From assembly GCA_016742215.1 (NCBI GenBank), contig JACVCC010000002.1, positions 124,001 through 188,000 of the forward strand: a stretch of 64,000 nt of DNA. The letters run 5' to 3'. Both the position numbers and the translations under genes were made by a program. This DNA comes from Brevundimonas sp. Lineage in GTDB: Bacteria > Pseudomonadota > Alphaproteobacteria > Caulobacterales > Caulobacteraceae. Of the stretch, positions 26,663-34,955 are shown piece by piece. Position 1 is the stretch's first letter. Each line of letters opens with the position of its first letter. The notes under the pieces were generated by a model. It searched no databases. It was not told where the DNA came from and saw nothing but the letters and a program-made list of their open reading frames with translations.

Positions 26663-27280
26663 ATGTCCAAGCGCCATAGCGCCAAGTACAAACTCGACCG
26701 GGCCATGGGTGAAAACCTGTGGGGCCGTTCGAAGTCCCCGGTGAACAAGCGTTCGTACGGCCCCGGCCAGCACGGTCAGCGCCGCAAGTCGAAAGTCTCT
26801 GACTTCGGCCTGCAGCTGAAGGCCAAGCAGAAGCTGAAGGGCTACTACGGCAACATCACCGAGAAGCAGTTCGCTGCGACCTACGCCGAAGCGGCTCGCC
26901 GCAAGGGCAACAGCTCGGAAAACCTGATCGGCCTGCTGGAGTCGCGTCTCGACGCGATCGTCTATCGCGCCAAGTTCGTCCCGACCGTCTGGGCCGCTCG
27001 CCAGTTCGTCAGCCACGGCCACGTGACTGTCGACGGCAAGAAGGTCGACATCGGTTCGTACCGCGTGAAGCCGGGCCAGGTCATCGAGGTCAAGGAAAAG
27101 TCGCGCAACATGGCTCTGGTGCTCGAAGCCCAGCAGTCGTCGGAGCGTGACATCCCGGACTACCTCGAGCTGGGTGATCGCGGCTTCTCGGTTCGCTACG
27201 TCCGCGTCCCGGAACTGGCCGACGTGCCGTTCCCGGTGAAGATGGAACCGAACCTGGTCGTCGAATACTACTCGTCGTAA
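26663..27280 (+). CDS. rpsD: 30S ribosomal protein S4
   Basis: S4 is a primary 16S rRNA-binding protein that nucleates assembly of the small-subunit body. The 205-residue product has the family's N-terminal [40 protein letters not shown], the S4 RNA-binding domain ([32 protein letters not shown]) and the VEYYSS end. The N-terminal zinc Cys set found in some S4 proteins is absent. It stands as a single gene outside the alpha operon, as usual in alphaproteobacteria, and has its own terminator. Confidence 0.98.
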   Translation: MSKRHSAKYKLDRAMGENLWGRSKSPVNKRSYGPGQHGQRRKSKVSDFGLQLKAKQKLKGYYGNITEKQFAATYAEAARRKGNSSENLIGLLESRLDAIVYRAKFVPTVWAARQFVSHGHVTVDGKKVDIGSYRVKPGQVIEVKEKSRNMALVLEAQQSSERDIPDYLELGDRGFSVRYVRVPELADVPFPVKMEPNLVVEYYSS

Positions 27281-27305
27281 GGCGAGTTCGACGTTCGGAC
27301 TTTGG

Positions 27306-27344
27306 GAAGGGCTCCGGAGCGATCCGGGGCCCTTCTTTCTTTTC
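27306..27344 (+). terminator. Rho-independent terminator of rpsD
   Basis: A 13-base-pair stem (27306-27318 with 27323-27335, one G-U pair) is closed by a GCGA tetraloop and followed by TTTCTTTTC, 25 bases after the rpsD stop. Confidence 0.92.
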
Positions 27345-27428
27345 GCCGCACTCGTTCGCCGACGGTTCACTTGCCGGGCGAACAGGCGCACAATCGCCCG
27401 GTTCAGGATTCAGGGCGGGAGGCCCCGG

Positions 27429-27815
27429 ATGAAATCGTCCGCCGTGTTCGCCCTGCTGGCGTTCGCTCCGATCATCGCCGGCTGCTCGATGGCGCGCGAC
27501 TTTCTGCCCGAGCGTCAGACGGCACGCGTCGATCCTGCCGATGGCCAGATCGAACCGATTCACGCCGCCGCCATCGCCCAGGATCAGGCCGTGTTCTGGG
27601 TCAGCTCGAACGGCTGCACCCGGAAGGCAGATCTGAACCCGACGGTTCGGACCGAAGGCGACGGGTCGATCATCACCCTGCGTCGCGTGAAGGAAGACCG
27701 GTGCCGGCAGGTCCGGCCCGAGGGCGTCGAACTACGCTGGTCGTTCCAGGAGCTGGGCCTGCCATCCGGAGCCCGCGTCTCGGTCGAAAATCCCTACCAG
27801 CTTCCGACAAGCTAG
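27429..27815 (+). CDS. Small lipoprotein, family member A
   Basis: The 128-residue protein has a lipobox ending IIAGC (Cys19). The mature domain carries SSNGCT, LRRVKEDRC and PEGVELRWSFQELGLPSG, followed by VENPYQLP. The same pattern recurs in the gene at 28072, so the two are paralogues. Two conserved Cys (in NGCT and in DRC) could form a disulfide in the periplasm. No known domain is recognised. The three lipoprotein genes here follow each other on one strand behind the rpsD terminator. Confidence 0.75.
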   Translation: MKSSAVFALLAFAPIIAGCSMARDFLPERQTARVDPADGQIEPIHAAAIAQDQAVFWVSSNGCTRKADLNPTVRTEGDGSIITLRRVKEDRCRQVRPEGVELRWSFQELGLPSGARVSVENPYQLPTS

Positions 27816-27946
27816 GCAGCGTCCGGCGCGGCTGAGTACGGTTCGCCGTCTGTCTGATTGTTCACGTGTCATTCAGCGCGTCGGACGGCACATTGGGCGC
27901 AAGCTTCACCACAGAAGCACTCTCGTCATCCGGAAGGGGATTTCCA

Positions 27947-28072
27947 ATGCGCCGTCTCGCTATCGTTCTCGCCATCGCCATCGCTGCTCCGTCGCTCGGC
28001 GGCTGCATCATCATCGCCACCGACAAGCCGACCACCCGCGTCGTGCACTCGGCGCCGGAAGCGGCTGAGTGA
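27947..28072 (+). CDS. Very small lipoprotein
   Basis: This 41-residue open frame begins at ATG 27947, shortly after GGAAGGGG, and encodes MRRLAIVLAIAIAAPSLGGC followed by a mature peptide of about 20 residues (IIIATDKPTTRVVHSAPEA). The lipobox is clear. Its stop TGA overlaps the ATG of the next lipoprotein gene (TGATG), so the pair is coupled. Being so short, it could be an entericidin-like peptide or a degraded relative of its neighbours; the mature part shares nothing visible with them. Confidence 0.65.
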   Translation: MRRLAIVLAIAIAAPSLGGCIIIATDKPTTRVVHSAPEAAE

Positions 28073-28461
28073 TGCGATTCCTCGTCGTCGCGGCGCTGGT
28101 TGCGCCGCTGCTGTCGGGTTGCGTGATCTATTCCAACGAGGGCGGTGACCGGGATGTGGTCGTCCGGGCGGCCGGCTCGGGTGACCTGGTCCAGCCGCCG
28201 CTGGAGGCGGTGCGGAACGCCCGCGTTCAGGACGGGCGGCTGATCGTGCGGGTCGAGTCCAACGGTTGTACCGAGGTGTCCGACTTTGCGGTCGAGCTCA
28301 CCGGCACAGCCGACGGATGGACAGAAGTCACGGTGAACCGCACCGACCCGGACCTGTGCAAGGCCCTGGTTCCGGACGGTGTTGAGGTCAGCTGGAGCTT
28401 CTCCGAGCTGGGCGTCGAGCCGGGCACGCCGCTGAGGCTGCTCAATCCGACCCGCCTCTGA
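28072..28461 (+). CDS. Small lipoprotein, family member B
   Basis: The 129-residue protein has a lipobox (LLSGC, Cys17). Its C-terminal half contains ESNGCTEVSDF, RTDPDLCKALVPDGVEVSWSF, SELGVEPG and LLNPTRL, matching family member A at 27429 in order and spacing. A GTG one codon upstream (28069) is an alternative start. The gene overlaps the stop of the 41-residue lipoprotein by one base and ends before a strong hairpin shared with the convergent thioesterase gene. The function is unknown; a duplicated envelope protein family is the inference. Confidence 0.75.
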   Translation: MRFLVVAALVAPLLSGCVIYSNEGGDRDVVVRAAGSGDLVQPPLEAVRNARVQDGRLIVRVESNGCTEVSDFAVELTGTADGWTEVTVNRTDPDLCKALVPDGVEVSWSFSELGVEPGTPLRLLNPTRL

Positions 28462-28467
28462 ACAAGC

Positions 28468-28497
28468 AACGCCCGCTCCCGATAGGGGGCGGGCGTT
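28468..28497. terminator. Bidirectional terminator hairpin
   Basis: A 13-base-pair stem (28468-28480 with 28485-28497, one G-U pair) with a GATA loop lies between convergent stops at 28461 and 28501. T-runs are weak on both sides, so it may work with Rho or only stabilise the ends. Confidence 0.7.
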
Positions 28498-28500
28498 CTG

Positions 28501-28926
28501 CTATCGCTCGAAGGCCGGCAGCATGTCCGCGGGGATGCGGTGGGGGCGCATTGTCTTCGCGTCGACCAGCACCCACTCGGTCACGCCCTGGGCGCACAGG
28601 CGACCTTCGCCGTCCTCGATCCGGACGAACCGGTTGAAGCGGGGGCCCTGGGGGTCGCCGACCCAGGTGCGGGCCTTCACGCCCGTTGCTTCCGGCATCA
28701 GCGGGCGGAAATAGTCGATCTCGTGCCGAACGCCGACCCAGGACCAGCGCGCGCGCGTGTCCTCGTCGAAGCTGGCGTTCCAGTGGGCGGTGCCCGCATC
28801 CTGCAGCCAGCCGACATAGACCACGTTGTTGACGTGGCCGTTCTCGTCGATGTGTTCGGGCTTCACCTCGAGGGGGAGCTCGAAGACCTGTCGATCAGCA
28901 CGTGGCTCCAGCTGGGTGCGGGCCAT
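28501..28926 (-). CDS. Acyl-CoA thioesterase (4-hydroxybenzoyl-CoA thioesterase/YbgC type)
   Basis: The 141-residue hotdog-fold protein contains HIDENGHVNNVVYVGWLQDA, the family's catalytic loop with Asp and the following helix, and VRHEIDYFRPLMP in the next strand. It should hydrolyse a short or aromatic acyl-CoA. Its ATG shares one base with the stop of the upstream glutaredoxin gene, so they are coupled. The substrate cannot be read from sequence. Confidence 0.9.
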   Translation of the reverse strand: MARTQLEPRADRQVFELPLEVKPEHIDENGHVNNVVYVGWLQDAGTAHWNASFDEDTRARWSWVGVRHEIDYFRPLMPEATGVKARTWVGDPQGPRFNRFVRIEDGEGRLCAQGVTEWVLVDAKTMRPHRIPADMLPAFER

Positions 28927-29282
28927 CAGGCCTCGGCTTCGCCCAGGGCGATGCCCTTTTCGGCCATCAGGGTTTGCAGCTCGCCGGCGTTGAACATCTC
29001 ACGCACGATGTCCGAGCCGCCCACAAACTCGCCCTTCACGTAAAGCTGCGGGATGGTCGGCCAGTCGGTGTACGCCTTGATGCCTTCGCGCAGCCGCTCG
29101 TCCTGCAGGACGTCCACGCCAACGAAGTTCGCGCCGACATGGTCGAGAATCTGGACGGCCAGCGAGGAGAAGCCGCAGCGCGGCGCGTCGGGCGTGCCCT
29201 TCATGAACAGCACGACGTCGTGCTGCGTCACCGTATCGGCGATGAAGGCGTGGATCGGGTCGTCGGCAGCTTGATCGGTCAC
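28926..29282 (-). CDS. grxD: Monothiol glutaredoxin (Grx4 type)
   Basis: The 118-residue protein carries the CGFS active site in GTPDAPRCGFSSLAVQIL, the cis-Pro motif DWPTIPQLYVKGEFVGG and the GSDIVREMF segment for glutathione binding. Such proteins bind a bridged [2Fe-2S] cluster with glutathione and deliver it to Fe-S targets, often together with BolA. bolA is encoded 2.1 kb away on the same strand (31414) instead of next to it. The gene is followed by a thioesterase gene with a one-base overlap. Confidence 0.95.
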   Translation of the reverse strand: MTDQAADDPIHAFIADTVTQHDVVLFMKGTPDAPRCGFSSLAVQILDHVGANFVGVDVLQDERLREGIKAYTDWPTIPQLYVKGEFVGGSDIVREMFNAGELQTLMAEKGIALGEAEA

Positions 29283-29407
29283 GGGGAGGCCTTTCGTTCA
29301 GGCCGTCAGCTAGGGTCCGGCAGGGCAGGGGTCAAGGGCGGACGCCGGAACAGCAATCCGGCGCCAGCGTTAGCCGTACAGCCCGCAGGGGCCGGAGAGA
29401 CGCTCGA

Positions 29408-30484
29408 ATGAAGACCCCCGAGCCCCGCAAGGGGATGCCGTCGCCCAAGCTGGCGAGGGCGGAGTTCACGAAGCGATACCTCAGTCGCTTCGCCGACCCC
29501 GCCTTCGGGCCGATGCAGGACGCGCTCGACGATATCGCCGACATTGCCTGGAAAGCCTACAGCGAGGGGCGGAAGTCGCCGGTGACCCGCAAGGCCGGCA
29601 AGGGCTATGCGGATCCCGACTACGACCTGTCGGTCGACTGGATCAACGCGAAGGCGACGATCGGGGAGGCGCAGGCTCGCTTCGAGAAGGCGGACGGCCC
29701 GTTGCGGGTCCTCCTTATCAACGGCTCCTCGCGCTCGGAGCACACCTGTCCCGGCGAGATGTCGAAGAGCTACCGGCTGGTCCAGTCGGCGCAACGGGTG
29801 CTGGAGAAGGCCGGCGTCGAGACCTCAATCCTCGACCTCTCGCGACTGGCGTCGGAGTTCGGTCGCGAGATCCACCCCTGCAAGGCATGTTTCTCGACGG
29901 CGGCCGCCCTCTGCCACTGGCCGTGCAGCTGCTACCCGAATTATTCGCTGGGTCAGGTCCATGACTGGATGAACGACATCTACCCGATGTGGGTGGAGGC
30001 GCACGGCGTCTTCATCGTCACGCCCGTGAACTGGTACCAGGTGTCCAGCCCGATGAAGCTGATGATGGACCGGCTGGTCTGCGCGGATGGGGGTAATCCA
30101 GACCCGACTCTGACCCAGGGCAAGGACGCCAGGCTGGCCAAGCAGGAAGAGCTGAAGGGATGGGATTATCCACGCCACCTGCAGGGTCGGGTGTTCTCTG
30201 TCGTCGTGCATGGCGACGTTGAAGGCGCGGAGAATGTTCGTCGGTCGGTGTCCGACTGGCTGAAGTTCATGAAGTTCACGCCCGCGGGGCCCGACGCCGA
30301 GATCGACCGCTACATCGGCTACTGGGAGCCCTATGCGACCAGCCACGAGGCGCTGGACAAGGATCGGGACATGCTGGCCGAGGTGCGGATCGCCGCAGAG
30401 CAGCTTGCGCGCGCTCTGAAGGCCCGGCGAGAGGGGCGGCTGGACACCACCTACGAGGGGCTGGAAAGCCCGCGGCAGAAGTAG
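29408..30484 (+). CDS. NAD(P)H-dependent FMN reductase with Cys-rich insert
   Basis: The 358-residue protein has an unusual 95-residue N-terminal extension, then a flavodoxin-like domain starting LRVLLINGSSRSEHTCPG, whose GSSRSE loop binds the FMN phosphate. TPVNWYQVSSPMKLMMDRLV is the second flavin-contacting segment. Between them lies a Cys-rich stretch (IHPCKACFSTAAALCHWPC, further Cys after it) resembling the Cys motif of iron-sulfur flavoproteins, so a metal or redox site is possible. The gene is divergent from grxD and convergent with the AKR-like gene. The substrate is unknown. Confidence 0.82.
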   Translation: MKTPEPRKGMPSPKLARAEFTKRYLSRFADPAFGPMQDALDDIADIAWKAYSEGRKSPVTRKAGKGYADPDYDLSVDWINAKATIGEAQARFEKADGPLRVLLINGSSRSEHTCPGEMSKSYRLVQSAQRVLEKAGVETSILDLSRLASEFGREIHPCKACFSTAAALCHWPCSCYPNYSLGQVHDWMNDIYPMWVEAHGVFIVTPVNWYQVSSPMKLMMDRLVCADGGNPDPTLTQGKDARLAKQEELKGWDYPRHLQGRVFSVVVHGDVEGAENVRRSVSDWLKFMKFTPAGPDAEIDRYIGYWEPYATSHEALDKDRDMLAEVRIAAEQLARALKARREGRLDTTYEGLESPRQK

Positions 30485-30485
30485 G

Positions 30486-31409
30486 TCAGGCGGCCTTTAC
30501 GCCGGCGATCCGGGCCATCTCGATCTGGGCGGCGAGCCCGGGCGGCATGTCGCGGTCCGGCACCTGGCTCAGGGTGTTCAGGCGCTCGACCTCCGAAGCC
30601 TTGATCAGGACACTGGAAACCGACGGCTCGGTCAGGGCGTAGGCCAGACAGATCGACTCCGCCGGCCAGCCCACGGTCTGGTGCAGGAAGGCGAACGTCC
30701 CGGCACCGGCCAGCGGATCGTCCTTGGGCCGTCCCGCCGATTTGCCGAACCCGAAGAAGCCCTTCTTCTCGACATGGGCGGTCTGCGCCTTCTTTGCCGT
30801 GTCGAGGCTGTCCGGGAAGTAGTCGAAGACGAAGATCGCCATGTCCCGCTCGCGAGCGGCGCGCAGCCGGGACCGAACCTGCCACTGGGAATTGACGTGG
30901 TAGGGCGTCGCCAGCACGTCGAACGCGCCGGTCGAGACGTAGATGTCCATCACATCGCCGTCGCCGGAGACGCCCAGCAGGCGGACGCGCTCGGTGGCGC
31001 GCAGGGCCTTGAGCGCGTTCAGTGACGACTGGGGCAGCTCGTTCTCGCCGGGCTCATCCAGAATGGCGACATCGAACCAGCCGAGGCCGGAGGCGTGCAG
31101 GGCGCGATCGATGGAGGCCGTCATTCCCTGGGCCGAGAAGTCGCGCTCAGAGCCGCGACGGCCGTCGCCGGCGCCCAGCACGAGCGACACCTGGACCAGT
31201 TTGCGATCGACGTGGCGCAAGGCCTCGCCCAGCACCTCGGCCAGCACCGGATCGGCGGTCTCGAGCCTGTAGGAGTTGATGCCGGCTTCCAGCGCCGAAT
31301 AGATCAGTTCGCGACCCGCGTCGGGACCGCCGGCGATGTCGCGGGCGCCGAGGCTGAGGGTCAGGGCGGAGACCGCCTGTCCTGCCGAGCCGAAGGGACG
31401 ATAACGCAT
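30486..31409 (-). CDS. Aldo/keto reductase-like protein lacking the catalytic tetrad
   Basis: The 307-residue protein begins MRYRPFGSAGQAVSALTLSLG and keeps the AKR barrel order (ALEAGINSYRLETADPVLAEVLGEAL, LKASEVERLN-type end). The catalytic residues are not where they should be: the FDTAxxYG segment reads YRLETADPV, the Lys strand reads VQVSLVLG, and the LHxPD His reads LDEPG. It is therefore probably a non-enzymatic or repurposed AKR. ATG 31409 is chosen since it matches the AKR N-terminus. It lies four bases after bolA, so it shares an operon with it. Confidence 0.8.
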   Translation of the reverse strand: MRYRPFGSAGQAVSALTLSLGARDIAGGPDAGRELIYSALEAGINSYRLETADPVLAEVLGEALRHVDRKLVQVSLVLGAGDGRRGSERDFSAQGMTASIDRALHASGLGWFDVAILDEPGENELPQSSLNALKALRATERVRLLGVSGDGDVMDIYVSTGAFDVLATPYHVNSQWQVRSRLRAARERDMAIFVFDYFPDSLDTAKKAQTAHVEKKGFFGFGKSAGRPKDDPLAGAGTFAFLHQTVGWPAESICLAYALTEPSVSSVLIKASEVERLNTLSQVPDRDMPPGLAAQIEMARIAGVKAA

Positions 31410-31413
31410 GGGC

Positions 31414-31662
31414 TCAGGCTCCCGGCGTTGAGGTTTCGAGGGCGAGAGCGTGCAATTCGCCGCCCATCTTTCCCTTGAGAGCAGCATACACCAGCTGGTG
31501 TTGCCTGACGCGGGGCAGGCCGGCGAAGGCCGACGAAACAATGCGCGCACGGTAGTGATCGCCGTCGCCGGCCAGATCGTCGATGACGATCTCGGCGTCC
31601 GGGAAGGCTTCGACCAGATGGCCGCGCAGTTCCTCGACGGGCATGGGCATGGGCAGACGCAC
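31414..31662 (-). CDS. bolA: BolA family protein
   Basis: The 82-residue protein has the class II KH-like BolA fold: LVEAFPDAEIVIDDLAGDGDHY, and the signature RVRQHQLVYAALKGKMGGELHAL with the conserved His and the loop used to share a [2Fe-2S] cluster with monothiol glutaredoxin. The acidic DDLAGDGDH loop has no Cys but contains the usual His. The start is a GTG at 31662 or an ATG at 31650. A partner Grx4 gene lies 2.1 kb away. The AKR-like gene follows after four bases. Confidence 0.93.
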   Translation of the reverse strand: MRLPMPMPVEELRGHLVEAFPDAEIVIDDLAGDGDHYRARIVSSAFAGLPRVRQHQLVYAALKGKMGGELHALALETSTPGA

Positions 31663-31726
31663 TCCGGAATTCGGGCCGTAGATTGCCCGGTAATCCTTAA
31701 TGGCTGGCTACATCCACGACGCATCC

Positions 31727-31741
31727 GTCCCGGTTCGGGAC
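31727..31741. other. Short perfect hairpin between bolA and the GNAT gene
   Basis: GTCCCG-GTT-CGGGAC lies 17 bases past the GNAT stop on the minus strand. There is no T-run; it may be a weak Rho-independent terminator or mRNA end protector. Confidence 0.35.
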
Positions 31742-31757
31742 AGGTTCGTCGCAGGGA

Positions 31758-32276
31758 TCAGCGCCCCGCCCGTTCCAGCAGCACCACCGGCGCGCCCTTG
31801 TACGTCGTCTCGACATAGGGCGTGTAACCCGCGCGCGCCGCCAGGGCATGGGACGGGGCATTGTCCGGTGAGATCATGCAGACGGTGCGTGGCGCGTTGA
31901 GGGTGTCGTCGCACCAGGCGAGGGCGGCCGACAGGGCCTCGAACGCCAGGCCCTTGCCCTGAAAACGCGGCGCGACGCCCCAGCCGAGTTCAGGCGCGTC
32001 GAAGGGCGGATCCATCAGACGGCGGTAGTCGAAGACGCCGACGCTGCCGACGTAGTCGCCGTTGTCCTTCACGCGGATCGACCAGTTGCCGTAGCCCAGC
32101 ACCTCCCAGTGCCCCACGTCCCGCAACAGGCGGAACCAGACGTCCTCGGACGACAGGGCGGCGGGGAAGATGCTGGTGGCGAAGGCGGCGTCGCCCCACA
32201 GGGCCGTCAGGTCGGCGTAGTCCGACAACTGCACGGGGGTGAGGGCGAGCCGTTCCGTGATCAGGGTGGTGGTCAT
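31758..32276 (-). CDS. GNAT-family N-acetyltransferase (RimJ/RimL-like)
   Basis: The 172-residue protein starts TLITERLALTPVQLSDYADL, typical of the RimJ/RimL branch. The acetyl-CoA-binding motif appears as LGWGVAPRFQGKGLAFEAL, followed by ISPDNAPSHALAARAGY, the usual last helix and strand. It should acetylate an amine, possibly a protein N-terminus or antibiotic. Its ATG overlaps the stop of the glycosylasparaginase gene by four bases (ATGA), so the two are coupled. Confidence 0.9.
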   Translation of the reverse strand: MTTTLITERLALTPVQLSDYADLTALWGDAAFATSIFPAALSSEDVWFRLLRDVGHWEVLGYGNWSIRVKDNGDYVGSVGVFDYRRLMDPPFDAPELGWGVAPRFQGKGLAFEALSAALAWCDDTLNAPRTVCMISPDNAPSHALAARAGYTPYVETTYKGAPVVLLERAGR

Positions 32277-33268
32277 GGGGCCTCGAACAGGGCGCCTGCG
32301 CGCTCGATACGGGTGCGGCCGGTCGCATCGGTGACGGCGTAGGTGAAGCCGGGCTGGAGGGCGAAGGCGCCGGCGCGGCCCTGTTTGTCCAGCGCCAGAA
32401 GGGCGACCTGCGAGTTGGCGACCTTCGTTCCGCGCAGACGGGCGAGACGTTCGATGACCGAGCGGCAGGCCGCCGTCGGGTCCAGACCGTGCCGCATCGC
32501 CTCGACCACCGAATGGGAGCCGGCGACGCGGACGACGTCCTCGCCCACCCCTGTGGCCGTACAGCCGCCGACCTCGTCGTCGACATAGAGGCCGGCGCCG
32601 ATGATCGGGCTGTCGCCGACGCGGCCGTGCATCTTGAAGGCCATGCCGGAAGTGGTGCAGGCCCCGGCCATGCGGTCGTCGGATCCGATGGCCAGCAGGC
32701 CGATGGTGTCGTGATTGCCGGGGCCGCCGGGCGTGCCGCGCCAGTCGGTATTCTCGCTGTTGATGCGCGGCGCGTACTCGGCGGTGCGCAGCCATTCGCG
32801 CCAGGCGGCCTCGGCCCGGGGGGTAAGCAGGTTCTGCGTCGGGAAGCCCTGATCGACGGCGAAGCCCCGCGCGCCCGCGCCGACCAGCATGGTGTGGGGC
32901 GTCTTCTCCATCACCGCGCGGGCGACCGAGACCGCGTGGACCACATCCTCCAGCGCGCAGACCGCGCCGATGTCGCCAGCCCAGGTCATGACGCAGGCGT
33001 CCAGGGTGACGCGGCCGTCGCGGTCGGGGTAGCCGCCCAGACCGACCGAGCTGTTGCTCTCGTCCGCCTCGGCGACCTTGCCGCCGGCCTCGACCATGTC
33101 GAGCGCGGAGCCGCCGGTCTGGCGGGCCGCCCAGCCGGCGGCATTGGCGGCCGCGCCGAAGTCCCAGGTGGAGACCATGATGTCGGGGGCGCGCGACTGC
33201 GCAGCGACGGTGGATGCGAGACCCAGCGTCGGTGCGGCGGCGATCAGGGAGCGGCGTGTCGTGTTCAT
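32273..33268 (-). CDS. Exported N4-(beta-N-acetylglucosaminyl)-L-asparaginase (Ntn hydrolase)
   Basis: The 331-residue protein has a twin-arginine signal (NTTRRSLIAAAPTLGLAS). It belongs to the glycosylasparaginase/L-asparaginase Ntn family: the autocleavage site is in GNHDTIGLLAI, where Thr becomes the N-terminal nucleophile, and GRVGDSPIIGAGLYVDDEVGG forms the substrate pocket. It releases aspartate from GlcNAc-Asn or acts on isoaspartyl peptides. ATG 33268 fits the Tat signal better than the TTG at 33277. A GNAT gene overlaps its 3' end. Confidence 0.9.
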   Translation of the reverse strand: MNTTRRSLIAAAPTLGLASTVAAQSRAPDIMVSTWDFGAAANAAGWAARQTGGSALDMVEAGGKVAEADESNSSVGLGGYPDRDGRVTLDACVMTWAGDIGAVCALEDVVHAVSVARAVMEKTPHTMLVGAGARGFAVDQGFPTQNLLTPRAEAAWREWLRTAEYAPRINSENTDWRGTPGGPGNHDTIGLLAIGSDDRMAGACTTSGMAFKMHGRVGDSPIIGAGLYVDDEVGGCTATGVGEDVVRVAGSHSVVEAMRHGLDPTAACRSVIERLARLRGTKVANSQVALLALDKQGRAGAFALQPGFTYAVTDATGRTRIERAGALFEAP

Positions 33269-33300
33269 GCGACTCAAACCCTAGCCCGCATTTGGTCCCT

Positions 33301-34020
33301 TCACATCAACCCGAGTTGTCGGAAGCTGGCGACGCCGTCGCGTCCGACGATCAGGTGGTCGTGGACGTCGATGTCGAGCGCCTTCGCCGCCTCGATGACC
33401 TGTTTCGTCATGGCGATGTCCTGGCGGGAGGGCGTTGGGTCGCCGGAGGGGTGGTTGTGGACGATGATCATCGACTTGGCCGAGACCTCCAGCGCCCGGC
33501 GCACGACCTCGCGCGGATAGACGGGGGCGTGGTCGACGGTGCCGCGGTTCTGGATCTCGTCGAGGATCAGCTGGTTTCGGTTGTCGAGGTACAGGACCCG
33601 GAACTGCTCTCGCGGCTCGTGCTGGAGTGAGACGCGGACGTAGTCGACCAGCGCGGTCCAGGAGGAGATGACGGTGCGTTTGCCGGCCTGCTCCTTCGCC
33701 ACGCGACGGGCGACCTCGTGCAGGGCGGCGAGATCCAGCGCAGTCTCGGCGCCGACGCCCTTTCGGCGGCCGCGGGCGTCCTCGGTGCGGACCGTCATCA
33801 GGTCTTCGACGGAGGCGGCGAGGACGGCGGTCAGGGAGCCGAAGCGGCCGAGCAGCGCCTTGGCGATCGGCTTGACGTCACCCTGTGGCTGACTGCGGAA
33901 CAGGAACAGTTCGAGCAGTTCGTAGTCGGGCAGGTGCTGGACGCCAGCGGACCGGGCACGCTCCCGCAGCCGCTCGCGGTGACCGGCGTGATGCGGCGAT
34001 CTGGGGGGCGTGTCCGGCAT
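33301..34020 (-). CDS. radC: RadC-family JAB-domain protein
   Basis: The 239-residue protein has a helix-hairpin-helix-like N-terminus (DYELLELFLFRSQPQGDVKP) and a C-terminal MPN/JAMM metalloprotease-like domain: MIIVHNHPSGDPTPSRQD carries the His-x-His and Asp zinc ligands. RadC was once linked to DNA repair, but that phenotype was later assigned to another gene, so its role is unsettled. The gene is separated from the downstream glycosylasparaginase gene by about 30 bases. Confidence 0.95.
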   Translation of the reverse strand: MPDTPPRSPHHAGHRERLRERARSAGVQHLPDYELLELFLFRSQPQGDVKPIAKALLGRFGSLTAVLAASVEDLMTVRTEDARGRRKGVGAETALDLAALHEVARRVAKEQAGKRTVISSWTALVDYVRVSLQHEPREQFRVLYLDNRNQLILDEIQNRGTVDHAPVYPREVVRRALEVSAKSMIIVHNHPSGDPTPSRQDIAMTKQVIEAAKALDIDVHDHLIVGRDGVASFRQLGLM

Positions 34021-34105
34021 GGCGGCTCCGTGGCCGGCCAGACTGCCTCACGCGCGTGAAATGCTCAACTCAGGGTGGTGAGCCGGCTTCGCGATGCTTA
34101 TGAAC

Positions 34106-34930
34106 TCAGAATTTCGGGCGGAACAGGCCGGCGGGGCTGGCGCTGAACAGCTCGCAGCCGTCGTCCGTCACCCCGATGGTGTGCTCGCACTGGGACGACA
34201 GCGACTTGTCGCGGGTCACGGCGGTCCAGCCGTCGGACAGCACCTTCACGTGCGGCTTGCCGAGGTTCACCATCGGCTCGACCGTGAAGAACATGCCCTT
34301 CTTGAGCGTCGCGCCCTCGCTGCGGCGGCCGTAGTGCAGGACGTTGGGGCTGTCGTGGAACAGGCGGCCGATGCCGTGGCCGCAGAAGTCGCGGACCACC
34401 GACATGCGCTGGGCTTCGACCACCTGCTGGATGGCATAGCCGATGTCGCCGAAGGTATTGCCCGGCTTGACCATGGCGAGGCCGGCTTCCAGCGAGTCAT
34501 AGGTGACGTCGATCAGCTTGCGGGCGCGGGCGTTGATGTTCCCGATCGGATACATGCGGCTGGAATCGCCGTGCCAGCCGTCGACGATGACGGTGTGGTC
34601 GATGTTCACGATGTCGCCGTCCTTGAGCACCTTGTCGCCCGGGATGCCGTGGCAGACGACGTGGTTGATCGAGGTGCAGACGGTTTTCTCGTAGCCCTTG
34701 TAGCCGAGGCAGGCCGGCAGGGCGCCGTTGTCCAGCGTGAACTCGCGGATCAGATCGTCGATGCGGCCGGTCGTGACGCCCGGCTGGGCGTACTCGGTGA
34801 TCATGTCCAGGGCGCGCGCCACCAGATTGCCGGCCGCGCGCATGCCCTCCCAGGCTTCCTCGTCCTGGTGGACGCGGATCTCGTGGGTGCGGACGAAGTG
34901 GTCGCTGTCCAGCTCGGGGGTCTCGTACAT
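34106..34930 (-). CDS. map: Methionine aminopeptidase
   Basis: The enzyme removes the initiator Met from nascent proteins. The 274-residue type I enzyme has all five metal ligands: two Asp in VNIDHTVIVDGWHGDSSRMY, His in FCGHGIGRLFH, Glu in FTVEPMV and Glu in SSQCEHTIGV. A 25-residue N-terminal extension precedes the catalytic domain, as in other alphaproteobacteria. It is essential in most bacteria unless a second copy exists. sfsA lies just upstream on the same strand. Confidence 0.97.
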   Translation of the reverse strand: MYETPELDSDHFVRTHEIRVHQDEEAWEGMRAAGNLVARALDMITEYAQPGVTTGRIDDLIREFTLDNGALPACLGYKGYEKTVCTSINHVVCHGIPGDKVLKDGDIVNIDHTVIVDGWHGDSSRMYPIGNINARARKLIDVTYDSLEAGLAMVKPGNTFGDIGYAIQQVVEAQRMSVVRDFCGHGIGRLFHDSPNVLHYGRRSEGATLKKGMFFTVEPMVNLGKPHVKVLSDGWTAVTRDKSLSSQCEHTIGVTDDGCELFSASPAGLFRPKF

Positions 34931-34955
34931 CGGTCGTCTTTCGGTGCAGCCCGTG

